Source of the DNA: Paulinella micropora
Lineage: Eukaryota > Cercozoa > Imbricatea > Euglyphida
Assembly: GCA_009731375.1 (NCBI GenBank)
Contig: BJOX01000148.1
Span: 137,934 to 201,933 of the forward strand
Reading direction: 5' to 3'
DNA: 64,000 nt
In this document: in pieces, positions 10,206 to 20,914 of the stretch
Position numbering within the stretch: the first letter of the stretch is position 1
Layout: each line of letters starts with the position of its first letter
Translations under genes and position numbers: made by a program
The notes under the pieces: model-generated
Told to the model about the DNA's origin: nothing
Databases searched by the model: none
The model's input: the letters and a program-made list of their open reading frames with translations, nothing else

Positions 10206-11026
10206 ATGCGAAAGAAACTTAAACAACGACCGCCGAGGATATACAGAACGAAGAATGGTCGGCCATATATCAAAGTAAAAGGCAAACGAGCATATCTAAA
10301 CTTTGGAAAGAAAACAAATGACTTATCAACACTTCAAATCGTTAAGCTATTTATGAAATATTTAGGAAGACCGAAGAGGGCGAAGACAAAGAAGGAAGAC
10401 AAGAAAAAAGTTCAAAGCTTGTCAGAGATTGAACAGAATACAAGAATGGCTATTCAAGACCACTTAGATAAACTCAAGCAGGAGAAATGTGAAAAGATAG
10501 AAGCCATAGACAAGAAGGAGAAAGCGGACATTGAAGAAAAAGACCAGGAAAGGAAGAGGCAACACCGCAAAGAATTAGCCGACATACAAGAAAGACAGGA
10601 TGAAAAGGACCGAGAACTCAGGAAAGAGAAACGACTTATTTAGGAATTACGGAGAACTAAGCAAGGACTATTAACCGCGCCACCAGACCCATCTATTGAT
10701 TAAAAAAGCCCAAAAAAAACACACTCCAAAATCATCTCCAATCGGAATAACTGATATAACTGATGAAGTAAACAAGCAAGAAAAAGATTTGAAAGACGAA
10801 AAAGAAAAGAATTTTTGATGATATGTTTACAGAGGGTATGAGATTAAAACGAAAAAATACTGGAAAACCTAAAAATGACTCTGTAGTATCCAGTCTCATA
10901 AAAGCAGGCATTGATATTAAAATTGTAAAACCAAAAAGTAAAAAGAAAAATTATTCAGAGACATTGAAACAATGGTTATACACTCAAAAATTTACCGAAA
11001 ACATAACTTCTCCCAATGAAGGCTGA
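10206..11026 (+). pseudogene. N-terminal coiled-coil part of the broken protease gene
   Basis: Opens with MRKKLKQRPPRIYRTKNGRPYIKV, then a Lys/Glu coiled coil of about 70 residues (10430-10640). A TAG at 10641-10643 is followed by further open sequence in the same and then a shifted frame, and by a segment read from about 10820 (FTEGMRLKRKNTGKPK) that ends at a TGA at 11024-11026. The next codons after that TGA are in the same frame and lead into the protease. Two in-frame stops and at least two indels therefore separate this from the catalytic part. I infer one original gene of about 500 codons; two or three short genes is the alternative. Confidence 0.5.
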
Positions 11027-11767
11027 GACAAACTAGATAAACTTCTAAAAGAGAAGAAAGCACCACAGACAAAACAACCTCCAACCAAACCGCTACCCCA
11101 GACACAGCCCGATGAGCAGACCCCTAATTCACCAGAGGCTAAACAGCTAATATTTGAGTTGACAAACCCAGAAGTGAAACAACAAGCACCCCAAGAAGAC
11201 CAACAACAAGCACCACAAGCAGACACACAACCATCGCCTTTAGAAAATGACGCTCCTCAAGATGGAACAGGCCCCTACAGAGGATTAATGACACACGAAA
11301 TAAATGAGATTATGAAAAAACATAAGTGGTTTCTCGGCGCAGTTCCCAGCGACCAGCTCAACGCTTTGAACCCAGGAAGCAGAAAGCGATACGGTTTCAT
11401 AATGAACTTAGACCGCCATAATCAAGGAGGCTCGCACTGGATAGCAGTTTGGATTTCTTTGAATGGAGACAGGGCTGTTGAAGTTTATGACCCTCTAGCC
11501 GAATATCAACCTACTGAACTTTTCCAGCATCAAATGAAACAGCTGTTAGAGAAAAGCCGTCCTGATAGTTATTTATTAATGAAGGTTAATCAAGTAAAAC
11601 AACAAAGCGACACCTCAGATACCTGCGGATGGCACTCGATGCGATTTTTTCTCCTGAGAGCAAAAGGAGTGAGACTTAAATTTGCTAGCGGTTTCACAGA
11701 CTTAAAAGAAAAAGAAGCCGAAGAACTGAAAGCCCAGAATGGCTACGGCTTTGATACGTATATTTGA
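11027..11767 (+). CDS. Adenain-like (Ulp1-fold) cysteine protease
   Basis: This is the maturation protease that cleaves capsid precursors in adenoviruses, virophages and polintoviruses. The catalytic set is visible: His in GGSHWIAVWIS, Asp in VEVYDPLAEY, Gln and Cys in QSDTSDTCGWHSMRFF. The N-terminal 80 residues are a Pro/Gln-rich linker (KQQAPQEDQQQAPQAD). No ATG opens this frame after the TGA at 11024-11026. The first in-frame Met is well inside the sequence, so the protease was probably the C-terminal domain of the larger upstream gene. The catalytic part (about 11265-11767) is intact. It precedes the penton and major capsid genes, a common polintovirus order. Confidence 0.85.
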   Translation, partial: DKLDKLLKEKKAPQTKQPPTKPLPQTQPDEQTPNSPEAKQLIFELTNPEVKQQAPQEDQQQAPQADTQPSPLENDAPQDGTGPYRGLMTHEINEIMKKHKWFLGAVPSDQLNALNPGSRKRYGFIMNLDRHNQGGSHWIAVWISLNGDRAVEVYDPLAEYQPTELFQHQMKQLLEKSRPDSYLLMKVNQVKQQSDTSDTCGWHSMRFFLLRAKGVRLKFASGFTDLKEKEAEELKAQNGYGFDTYI

Positions 11768-11862
11768 AGCAGCCCCCTCCGTTGTGGTAGGTAATTAAAA
11801 CAAAAAAATATTTTCTAATATATATATATATATATAATTTTTTGAGGTCGTAGGTTCCTACA

Positions 11863-12674
11863 ATGGATTATTGCGGAGGCAGGAGCTCTAACATTTACTA
11901 TGTCAATAGCAAAAATAGGATAAACGGCACGGATAGCGATTTCATTCACTCCATCGATATGAAGGGGTTAGACAACCCGACACATTGTAAAATACTTCAT
12001 ATCTATGTGCCGAAATCATATTACTCTGTGGCAAGTCCTTACAACACTTTTACTTTGAGTGAAGATGGATATGAGGCGCTCATTACGATACCTGAGGGCA
12101 ACTACACGATGAACAACTTAAAAAATAAGCTGGCCGAAGTGCTAACCGCAGACAGCCCCAACCATTACACATACACAATAACAAGCAACAACACGAATAC
12201 CGATCCAGAAGACGGCAAGTTATTATTTACCGTAGCGGGCAACCTAGGAATTCAACCGAGGTTTATATTTGATGGCGAAACTCGCATCCACGAAGTAATG
12301 GGTTTTTGACCGAGACTCAACATATTTCTTCGTCAACAATAACTTGAGGTCCCCAAATGTCATAATCTTGACTGGCGAAAAAACATTGTATCTATAGTCG
12401 GACCTCATTGGCGAAGGCGATAACCACGTATTACAGGAAATATACCGCTAACGAGATCCCGTTCGGCTCTGTTATCTACGATGGAAGCGGGTCGAAGTAT
12501 GGCAAAAGACTGTCCGCTAATTCAAACAATGTTTATCGGTTTTACTTAACCGACGAAAACGACCAACCAATTAACCTCAACGGGCTCGGCATTGTAATGA
12601 CGTTGTTAATTTATCGCGAGACGAATTATTTTAATTTATTTTCATCATTTTTTAATTTGTTAAAATCTCGTTAA
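11863..12674 (+). pseudogene. Penton-like minor capsid protein, broken
   Basis: Starts MDYCGGRSSNIYYVNSKNR. The motif YYVNSKNRINGTDSDFIHSI is characteristic of the N-terminus of virophage/polintovirus penton proteins (single jelly roll). A frameshift at about 12305, an in-frame TAG at 12395-12397 within the conserved LYL-x-SDLIGEG motif, and another frameshift near 12445 separate it from a C-terminal part ending near 12674 that contains INLNGLGIVMTLLIY, also typical. An AT-rich tract with TATATATA lies 40 bp upstream. It is followed directly by the major capsid gene, as expected. Confidence 0.75.
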
Positions 12675-12737
12675 TTAATTTAATTTTAGAATTATTTATT
12701 TTTTATATAGAACCACAAGCGAAAAAAAAAAGCAAAA

Positions 12738-14332
12738 ATGTCAGTCCAATACGGCGGCGAACTCGTCCATCAGTCCAAGGAACTGCTCACTGGAAGTATG
12801 AGTTGAATAAACTCACAAGCCGTGAAGGGTCGGCGAATATTACTCTCACAACCGCGGGAGGAAATGAGAGCACATTTGAAATCCCTACTCGCCCTTTGAA
12901 CCTTGCGAGGTCTGTGTTGCGATTTACTTACACTCCTGCAGCATCGGTTGGTTATAATCGTATTTTATGGATTGTCTGTCTATGATTAGAACAATTGAAT
13001 TGAGAACCCGAAGCGGTTTGTATTTGTGTAATCTCCAAAATGTCGGCAACTACACGAAGATTGTATGGAAGCCTGAGATTAGTTATCAAAAGTTTATGTC
13101 TCTTGAAAATCACGGGGCAGGCGTATCTAGCGGAGGTATGCGTCAAAAGTGTAATGCCCCAACTACATTTGCAGCAAAAGCAACAAGTTATGCTAGAATT
13201 AATTCTATGAACACTGCGGCGGTTGCGGCAGCAGCGAATGTTGCAGCACACACAGCACTTAATACAGGAAATGCTTATACTGATGCTGCAGTTAATGGAG
13301 CAATCACGGACCTTGAAGGAAAAATCAACACAGTCAAGACAACCTTCGTGCCTTATCTACTAGTACCATACAGGCCGAACTGGCTGATGCCTTTGACCAT
13401 CCTGCTATTACTGCTCGTCGTCATAATGACTTGCTCGTTGCTAATGGAACTGGTAATGCTAGTTTTGTTAATGTGGCATATGAAGAAGCAAAGTATTTTG
13501 AAGGAGGAACTAATGCGACCGCTGACCCTGTTATCAATGTTAAACTTCCTTTGGGTATGCTGTTTGGCACTATTTTTGAATTGGATAAGACTATCGGCTT
13601 CAATGAAATCCTTGACATGCGAATTGTGTGGGAAGGAACTAACCGTGCTTTCTTCTATGGAACGGATGCGAAGAGTGTTGCGGGAGGAACCACTGCGACT
13701 ATTGTCGGAGCCACAGTTTCAAACTTGAACTTGTTCCTGTCCGTGGAAACCGACCCGAATGTAACTCTTGGTGTCCAGCAAAAGATTGCGGGTGAGGGCT
13801 TTCCATTTAAGATTGAGTATCCTATCTCGTGGAAACAAAACCTTCAAACAGCACAACAAAACTATGTCATTAAGATGAACCGCTCGCAAGGTGAGAAAAT
13901 TCGTCGTATATACACTTCCGCCTTCAACAACACTGAGAGTTCAAATACCGCTTTTGATAATGATAACAGGGCGGATGCGAAAATTATTACTTATTATATA
14001 CAACACTTGATGGGACCCGCCTTCAACAGTTTGATATTGACACTTCTGAGAATGAGGATTATATGATTTTGAAGGATAAGTTGAAGGGAAGTGCTATCCT
14101 AAACAGCGATGTCTATCATTACAACTGGTTCCATGTTGATACTTGGGACAACAACCGCCCGCTGTGTGATAAGGATACTAACGGCTATGAGGTATTAAGC
14201 GGTTTGAGTCTAGATACCGAGAGGCGATATGAATTTGTGTCAACTACCGCTGGAAAAAATCTCAACCATTACACTTATGCTATTCTTCAACGAAGTGTGC
14301 TTGTTAAGGGAATTGAAATTATTATGTCTTAA
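12738..14332 (+). pseudogene. Major capsid protein (double jelly roll type), several frameshifts
   Basis: Start at the ATG 12738 (MSVQYGGELVHQSKELLTGS). Reading continues in successive frames through indels near 12800, 12965, 13350 and 14005, giving about 530 residues in total, the usual size for polintovirus MCPs. Segments that look like capsid strands include FEIPTRPLNLARSVLRFTYT near the N-terminus, PLGMLFGTIFELDKTIGFNE with MRIVWEG in the middle, and GYEVLSGLSLDTERRYEF near the end. An Ala-rich insertion (AAVAAAANVAAHTALNTG) sits in the first half. Its position after the penton gene supports the call. Each frame is well conserved over its own stretch, so the breaks look recent or technical. 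Confidence 0.8.
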
Positions 14333-14377
14333 TTGATTTTTGAAAGTTAATCTATTTTTTTCTTACAATAATATACG

Positions 14378-15618
14378 ATGACCTCTCATCAGAGAAATTT
14401 CATAGCGCAAAATCCGGAAGGAGACTTTATAAACCTAAAGGTCGGGTATGACGGACACATTGAAACCAATAATATGAAAACCGCTTTCGGCGAAGCATTA
14501 ACGAGTCAATTAACGCCCGTCGTCCAGGAGATTTTCCCATATACAATAAACACACAAATATGGACGAAGACCGAAACGAAATCTACCGTTTCATTTTCAA
14601 GTAATATGGCGGAGTTAAAGACTCAAGCAGACACAACAAGTAATGCGGAGTTGGTAAGCAAAAAAAGAATTAAATACAGAACTGGTATGGGTGTCCTTAC
14701 TCGTTTCACAGCTCTATGGAATACAGACGAGACTAAGGACTACTATTCACTTATCGGGATAGGAGATAGTGGATTAAGTGATGGCTTCTATTTCTATAAA
14801 GGTTATAATCAAGGAATGAATATTCTTCATTGCAAAGGTGGTGCTAGCTTCCGCTATAATCAAGCAGTCTGGGATGACCCTTGCGATGGAAGAAAAGATA
14901 TGCCTTTCATAGACTTCACAAAAGGAAATGTATTTCAGATTTCGTTTCAGTATTTGGGATTGGTGCTATACGGCTTTATATTGAGAATCCTACCACTGGA
15001 GGATTTCAGTTAATCCACACTTTAAGATATGCTCATTCTAATTTAGGTGTGAGTCTGCGAAACACTTCATTACCATTTTCTGCGGTGATGAGAAATGATA
15101 ACGACACAGGAATTCAATACCTTAAAACCGCGAGTGTTGGGTTATTTATTGAGGGGGCTAACAACATAAACACTAGTATAACGAACGAAGTTGAAGGAAC
15201 CAAAGCTGCGACTGCTACAGAAGGACCTGTATTCAGTATTAGGAATAAAGCATTGTTTGATAGTAGCATAACCAACTATTCAACTGTGTATCCTACATTG
15301 ATAAGCATCACGAACGAGGATAGCAAAACAATTATCGCGAAATTAGTATTAAATGGAACATTAACAGGAGCAGGTTTTACTGATGTTGATATCAAATATT
15401 CTATTGTAGATACAGACTCAAAAGCATCCGCCATCGCTGGGGGCACTACCCTTCTCAAGCTTTATATTACGAGCGGGTCAAGTCAAATACTCAACCTTAG
15501 AACTTATGATATTCAATTGTCTCCGAGTGATGTTTTAACATTCACACAAAAAACACTTTCTGGAGCTGGCGGCGGAAATGTTAATGTTATTGTGAATTTT
15601 ATTGAAGACCAATATTAA
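14378..15618 (+). CDS. Virion structural/attachment-like protein, one frameshift
   Basis: About 413 residues from the ATG at 14378 (MTSHQRNFIAQNPEGDFINL), with one frameshift near 14955. The middle part GMGVLTRFTALW followed by YYSLIGIGDSGLSDGFYF resembles a domain I associate with capsid-decorating proteins of large DNA viruses (a G-x-x-x-R-F-T-A...IG-I-G-D...G-F pattern). The C-terminal half is beta-rich with Ser/Thr (TISITNEDSKTII; TLLKLYITSGSS). The position after the MCP suits a minor virion protein. The family is not named with certainty. Confidence 0.55.
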
Positions 15619-15653
15619 TTTTTGTAATATTTTTTCTAATATAATATAGTAAT

Positions 15654-15894
15654 ATGTTTTATCGACGTAAGTTATGGTAGGCGGTTTCTAACAAAAGCAT
15701 CTATCAAAACCCACATAAGAATACTTATAAGCAAATATAGCGATGGAGAAGTACTGAACCCAGAAGATAGCGATTTTGTGCGAGACCTGATAACCCATCA
15801 TCCAGGCGTAAAAGATTGCATCATTGATGTCGAAGGCAAACACTTTCGTGCGAATGGTAAGCCGTTTTCGTGGAATTGCTGTGTTGACTCATAG
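15654..15894 (+). CDS. DUF3223 (DCL)-like small protein with a frameshift at its start
   Basis: The ATG at 15654 is followed by TTTT, where one extra base shifts the frame. The continuing frame reads YGRRFLTKASIKTHIRIL, then DSDFVRDLITHHPGVKDC and FSWNCCVD before a TAG at 15892-15894. The order F-x-T-K-x-x-I...R-I-L...D-L-x-x-x-H-P...F-S-x-x-x-C matches my knowledge of the DUF3223/DCL domain, known from plant DCL proteins and Pol V tails and from some large viruses. Function in viruses is unknown. The frame stays open for another 27 codons beyond the TAG. Confidence 0.45.
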
Positions 15895-15913
15895 GGCTTA
15901 GTGAATCAAAAAA

Positions 15914-15994
15914 ATGGCGAGAGTGATAAAAAATGCGAGCAGGAATACGATAAGACCACAAAATACAGGAATATCTAGACCTCATGGCTATTGA
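15914..15994 (+). CDS. Tiny basic reading frame (26 aa)
   Basis: ATG at 15914, TGA at 15992-15994, reading MARVIKNASRNTIRPQNT. It overlaps the next start (15984) by 11 bp, like other neighbours in this element. It could be the remains of the 3' end of the DUF3223-like gene in another frame. Kept because of the packing only. Confidence 0.2.
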   Translation: MARVIKNASRNTIRPQNTGISRPHGY

Positions 15995-16229
15995 TGTATT
16001 CGCAGAACCCAGATACATATGCGAAATAAGTGGCGATATATATGAGCGGGTTGATGTCCATGTTGACCATCACTTCGACGTTATACAATTCAAAGATACC
16101 CTTAAACAATACCTGGAAGTGAATAGAGAAGTAGAAGTTGAAGACAACATTTTGAAAGAACCGCATTTTACTAAGTTTAGCGAATTCCACAAACAGAAAG
16201 CAATATTGCGAATAATAAAAAAGAAATAA
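15984..16229 (+). CDS. Hypothetical viral protein, 81 aa
   Basis: Intact frame starting MAIDVFAEPRYICEISGDIY and ending in a Lys-rich tail. It is rich in Asp, Val and His (YERVDVHVDHHFDVIQF), followed by a helical segment (DTLKQYLEVNREVEVED). It faces the minus-strand ExoX-C-like fragment 15 bp downstream. No family recognised. Confidence 0.45.
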   Translation: MAIDVFAEPRYICEISGDIYERVDVHVDHHFDVIQFKDTLKQYLEVNREVEVEDNILKEPHFTKFSEFHKQKAILRIIKKK

Positions 16230-16243
16230 ATATTAGAGGTAGA

Positions 16244-16429
16244 TTATAGATACTTTTTTACTTCATCTTTATTCTTAAAATAAGGTTGTTGAACCAGCCA
16301 TTCAAGATACTCTTTGTCAATCTTGGCGACATCTTCAATTTTTTAATGCATATATTTTCCATATTGTAGAACTTTATTTGCTTCTTCCTCTTCATTAGGA
16401 ATTTCTTTTTTTGCTTCGGCTTCACTCAT
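16244..16429 (-). pseudogene. ExoX C-terminal-domain-like protein, copy 2, in-frame TAA
   Basis: Start at 16429 (MSEAEAKKEIPNEEEEANKV). The conserved core reads QYGKYMH, then a TAA at 16345-16343, then KIEDVAKIDKEYLEWLVQQ and a Lys-rich end. It is a clear paralogue of the intact gene at 16502-16777, where the equivalent residues are FGKYKGKKIEDIAKIDKPYI. No frameshift is needed: one codon is a stop. A Lys AAA to TAA change would explain it. Confidence 0.6.
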
Positions 16430-16501
16430 CGTAGGTTGTATACATTACATAAAATTTATTTATTATAATCATAAATAAACAGGGGTCGTAGGGGCTTGTC
16501 C

Positions 16502-16777
16502 CTACAAATATTTTTTCAATTCATCTTTATTTTGAACCCACTGCTGGCGGACTAACCATTCAATATATGGCTTATCAATCTTTGCGATGTCTTCTATTTT
16601 TTTGCCTTTGTATTTGCCGAAATGAAACACGTCTTTTGGTTGAGATGCTTTTCTTTCTTCAATAGCTTGAATTTCTTCGTGGATTACCTTTTGAACATCG
16701 GCTAGAGAAAACGATTTATTTTCGCTTTCAATTGATAGTTGTTGAAACTTCTCGCACAGTCTCGTGAGGGTAGACAT
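16502..16777 (-). CDS. ExoX C-terminal-domain-like (DUF3820-type) protein
   Basis: 91 residues: an N-terminal helical part (MSTLTRLCEKFQQLSIESEN, then SLADVQKVIHEEIQAIEE), and a C-terminal core FHFGKYKGKKIEDIAKIDKP followed by IEWLVRQQWV. This is the F-G-K-Y-K-G-x-x...D-x-x-Y-x-x-W pattern of the exodeoxyribonuclease X C-terminal/DUF3820 fold, a small putative nucleic-acid-binding module. It lies beside a broken paralogue and is divergent from the lipase-like gene. The nuclease domain itself is absent, so binding is more likely than catalysis. Confidence 0.6.
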   Translation of the reverse strand: MSTLTRLCEKFQQLSIESENKSFSLADVQKVIHEEIQAIEERKASQPKDVFHFGKYKGKKIEDIAKIDKPYIEWLVRQQWVQNKDELKKYL

Positions 16778-16835
16778 AGTAGAGTGTATATAGAAGGGAG
16801 GAAAAAAAATTAATAAATAATATAGGAACAGTGCA

Positions 16836-17528
16836 ATGAGTGAGTGGATAGTCTTCGTAAAAGCTTACTCCGTCAAACATGGTATAAGGTACGGAGAAGC
16901 ATTGAAAAAGGCGAGCAAAGAATATAAAAGCAGAAGGGCGGTAGTGCTGAGTTGTCTGAGGATGTCTATTTGTCGCGGACGGATAGAAAAGGGGCTGACG
17001 GATGGAAACCAGTCGCAAGCAAAGAGAAATCAACGGTATATGAGAAAGATGGTAAGGCGATTGTAGCATTCAGAGGAAGTGCGGATAAGAGGGACTTGCT
17101 AACTGACGTCGCATTAGTAAAGGGAGTATTAAAAAGAACTCCGAGATATAAAGAAGAGCAGAAACTGGTTGACGAAGTCATAAAGAAATATGGTAAGGAT
17201 AACGTAGAGCTTACAGGTCATTCACTAGGTGGCACGATTGCGAAAGACTTAAGCCGACAGACGGGTGTAAGGGCGACCACATGCAACAAAGGCAGTAGCA
17301 CGAGAGACCTCATTGAAGGAGTGATAGACCGAGTAGCTGTCAAGGTAAATCCGAAAGGGAAGAGGGCTAAGACGGCAAAGCTAACCACGAACTACCGAAC
17401 CGCGTTAGACCCCGTATCATTGTTAGGGGGCGACGGCTGTAAATACTAAGTTAGTGAAGCCGACGAGGGGCATTCATACGATTAGAAGCTTCAAAGGTAA
17501 AGGAGTCAAAAAATTTATTTATAATTAA
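16836..17528 (+). CDS. Lipase-like (class 3, alpha/beta hydrolase) protein with a helical N-terminal module; frameshifted
   Basis: Starts MSEWIVFVKAYSVKHGIRYG, a short helical module that recurs at the N-terminus of small proteins in virophages and giant viruses (W-x-x-F-V-K-x-Y...S/Y-x-E-A-L-K-x-A-S). A frameshift near 16950 leads to an alpha/beta hydrolase segment with AIVAFRGSADKRDLLTD and the nucleophile elbow LTGHSLGGTIAKDL. A late Asp (ALDPVSLL) could complete the triad. A second shift near 17447 extends the frame to TAA at 17526-17528, overlapping the polymerase stop (17525-17527) tail to tail; the added tail contains HTIRSFKGKG, expected for the family. Such lipases may act on membranes during entry or egress (inference). 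Confidence 0.65.
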
Positions 17529-19380
17529 CTTCTGATGTGGAAGCCGAGCGGGATGCTGTCGTTATCGTTAATAAACTCGCGGCCCGCCCACTTGTTCTCA
17601 TTAACTTGTTTTTTTATGTTTTCGTTGTGTATGATACTAAAATGCGGGACTTGTTGCTGTTTACTGTTTCTGTTCATATGTATTTTTTTCATTTGAAAGT
17701 CCTTAACATTTTCAACGCTACCGCCTTTGTCCATCTTATCATATATAGCCGGATTAAGTTGCTTAGCCTCCAAGCCTTTACCGCGAAAGTGAAAATACTT
17801 TTTAACTCCGTTTACCACTTCAATATGAACTCCTTTTGAAATATGCTTTAAGTCATTCTTAGTCATTCCTTCTGTAAAGGCATCCTTCGTTGTAAATTCT
17901 AACATATACAATTTCGGAGCTATCCAAGAGGCTCTTATGATTTTACATCCATCGCCTAAATCATCTCCAATACCTCCTAATTTTTTATTGCCCATATTCT
18001 TTACATACTTAGCACATCTCGCGTGAATTTGTAAGCTGTCGGTATCGGTATAATAGAAGTCATCTTCAATGCTCCCATTCGGGTTAGCCTCCTTCATATA
18101 CTTGTACATAATACGATGGCTGTATGCTAGTATGAATGCCCCGTAGTGTGTCGGCTTTGTTATGCTATCTTCCAATAATATATCACTGGATTGTGAGGGA
18201 GGCCCGTTAAATACCATAAGTCCTTTCCATCCTTATCAATGAATTTTACTATGTCGATTATTTGGTTGCGGTTCCAAAATTTCCAGTATTCGTCGTTAGT
18301 AGTTATATATGCTGTTTTTGAAGGTATGGGTTTTTGTATCATCTTGCCGTATAGACTATTCATAAACAACTTGGCTAGCAAATATTGCGGGCTACCTTTT
18401 TCTGCATCTTCCTTCGCCTTGAACATATCATCTATGTATGTTTTGAAAACTTGTTCTCCGCGGACGGAGTAGTATCCTTTATGAATGCTGACTTCATAAC
18501 CTCAGCTACCATATCGGTGATATCTACACTCGTCAGCCATTGGTCCTTCATATCCTCTAACCTCCATTTAAGAGAGCCCATGCGGTCTCGCTGACCGATT
18601 CTGGAGTGCAGTATTTTTTTTGGAGAAATGAGTCAAGGTTATAAATACCGAGTGGGAGGTTTCGCGGGTCAAACAGTCCGATTGTTTCAATAATGTCTCT
18701 GACCATAAACTCATTTAACATCGCTGTTGGATACAGAGAAACGACGTCGGCATCCACGAGATAATCGTCTATGTCGTCAAATGAAATTTGCTTTTTCAAA
18801 TATTGTTCATACTGCTTAGAAATGAACCGCCTCTTAGATGGGTAAGTTATATGATTGCTTTTCTAAATGCTAACTCTTCCTTTATCTTTGGAAGTCTTAC
18901 CTCATGTTTTTTGTGTATGCATTTTTTCCGTATATTAAAAGCCAGGCTGGAAGTTGAGATATATGATGAAATATTAACTTTATGTGCGGTATAAATAGTA
19001 GTGTTTATTTTGTCGTATAACTCCTTCAATCCCATAACATCGTTTTTCAAATAGTCTAAGCACTCTTGCCTCGTCTTGATGTCCATATCCTCCCATCTGC
19101 TGGCTTTCGTGTCGTGGTCGAAGTCTCCCTTCATAACGACGCAACCCATACTTTCAAGATTTGCTTTTAGACTTCCTTGAGTGTGCTTACACATATCCCA
19201 CATCTTAATATTTTCAAACTCTAAACAGATGATAGAGCCGTTATTAATGTTTGATTCCTTAATCTTAATACCTCTTCTTATTAATTCTTGATGTATGAAG
19301 TAGTGGTCGAAGTTCGCGCCGTTGAAAGCATTAACATACAGGGTCGGCGGCTTTTTAGTTTTTCTTCTACCTCGCTTCGG
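17525..19380 (-). pseudogene. Family B (protein-primed type) DNA polymerase, 5'-truncated and frameshifted
   Basis: This is the replication polymerase of polintoviruses. Reading leftward from 19380: Exo II-like NGANFDHYF, Exo III-like YLKNDVMGL, then motif A in DADVVSLYPTAM, motif B in LAKLFMNSLYGKM and motif C in YYTDTDSLQIH, followed by the thumb region and a stop at 17525. Indels near 18845, 18615 (an 8-T run) and 18195 break the frame, and a further one precedes FKTYIDDMF near 18440. Exo I and everything upstream are missing because the gene runs straight into a TACA/CA repeat at about 19380. There is no N run at that junction. All three polymerase motifs are preserved, so decay is slight apart from the truncation. 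Confidence 0.85.
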
Positions 19381-19392
19381 TATACATACATA

Positions 19393-19435
<43 letters not shown>

Positions 19436-19511
19436 CACACACACACACACACACATACAAACACACATACAAACACACACACTCTCTCTCTCTCTCTCTC
19501 GCTCACACACA

Positions 19512-19546
<35 letters not shown>

Positions 19547-19806
19547 TCTCTCTCTCTCTCTTTCTCTCTCAAGTCTCTCTCTCAAGTCTCTCTCTCAAGT
19601 CTCTCTCTCTTTCTCTCTCTATATATATATATACATACATACATATATATGTATATATATATAATATATATATATGTATTACTCTTTGTCCTCTCTCTCT
19701 CTCTCTCTCCCTCTCTTACTCTTTCGATATCTATCTATCTATTCATCTATATCTATCTATCTATCTATCTATATATCTATCTATCTATCCATCCATCCAT
19801 CCATCC

Positions 19807-19846
<40 letters not shown>

Positions 19847-19872
19847 GTCTATCTATTTATCTCTTATCGTCT

Positions 19873-19944
<72 letters not shown>

Positions 19945-19994
19945 ACACACACACATATATGTATATATATATACAGACACACACACACACACAA

Positions 19995-20070
<76 letters not shown>

Positions 20071-20084
20071 CGACAGACACACGC

Positions 20085-20155
<71 letters not shown>

Positions 20156-20214
20156 ATCGTGCGCGCTCTCTCTCCCTCTCTCTCCCTCTCTTTCATCTCT
20201 CATCTCTCATCTCT

Positions 20215-20249
<35 letters not shown>

Positions 20250-20535
20250 NNNNNNNNNNNNNNNNNNNNNNNNNNNNNNNNNNNNNNNNNNNNNNNNNNN
20301 NNNNNNNNNNNNNNNNNNNNNNNNNNNNNNNNNNNNNNNNNNNNNNNNNNNNNNNNNNNNNNNNNNNNNNNNNNNNNNNNNNNNNNNNNNNNNNNNNNNN
20401 NNNNNNNNNNNNNNNNNNNNNNNNNNNNNNNNNNNNNNNNNNNNNNNNNNNNNNNNNNNNNNNNNNNNNNNNNNNNNNNNNNNNNNNNNNNNNNNNNNNN
20501 NNNNNNNNNNNNNNNNNNCTCTCCCTCTCTCTCTC

Positions 20536-20581
<46 letters not shown>

Positions 20582-20685
20582 GCTATCAAGCTATCTAGCT
20601 ATCTAGCTATCCTATCTAGCTATCTAGCTATCCTATCTAGCTATCTAGCTATCTAGCTATCTAGCTATCTAGCTATGTATATATA

Positions 20686-20754
<69 letters not shown>

Positions 20755-20832
20755 GTCTGTCTATCTGTCTATCTATCTATCTATCTATCCATCTATCTAT
20801 CCATCTATCTATTTATCTATCTATCTATCATA

Positions 20833-20914
<82 letters not shown>

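Noticed and set aside
1-19380. Alternative genetic code for the viral genes (stop codons read as sense)
   Set aside because: TAA, TAG and TGA all occur both as lone internal stops and as plausible true ends, and most breaks are indels, which a code change does not explain.
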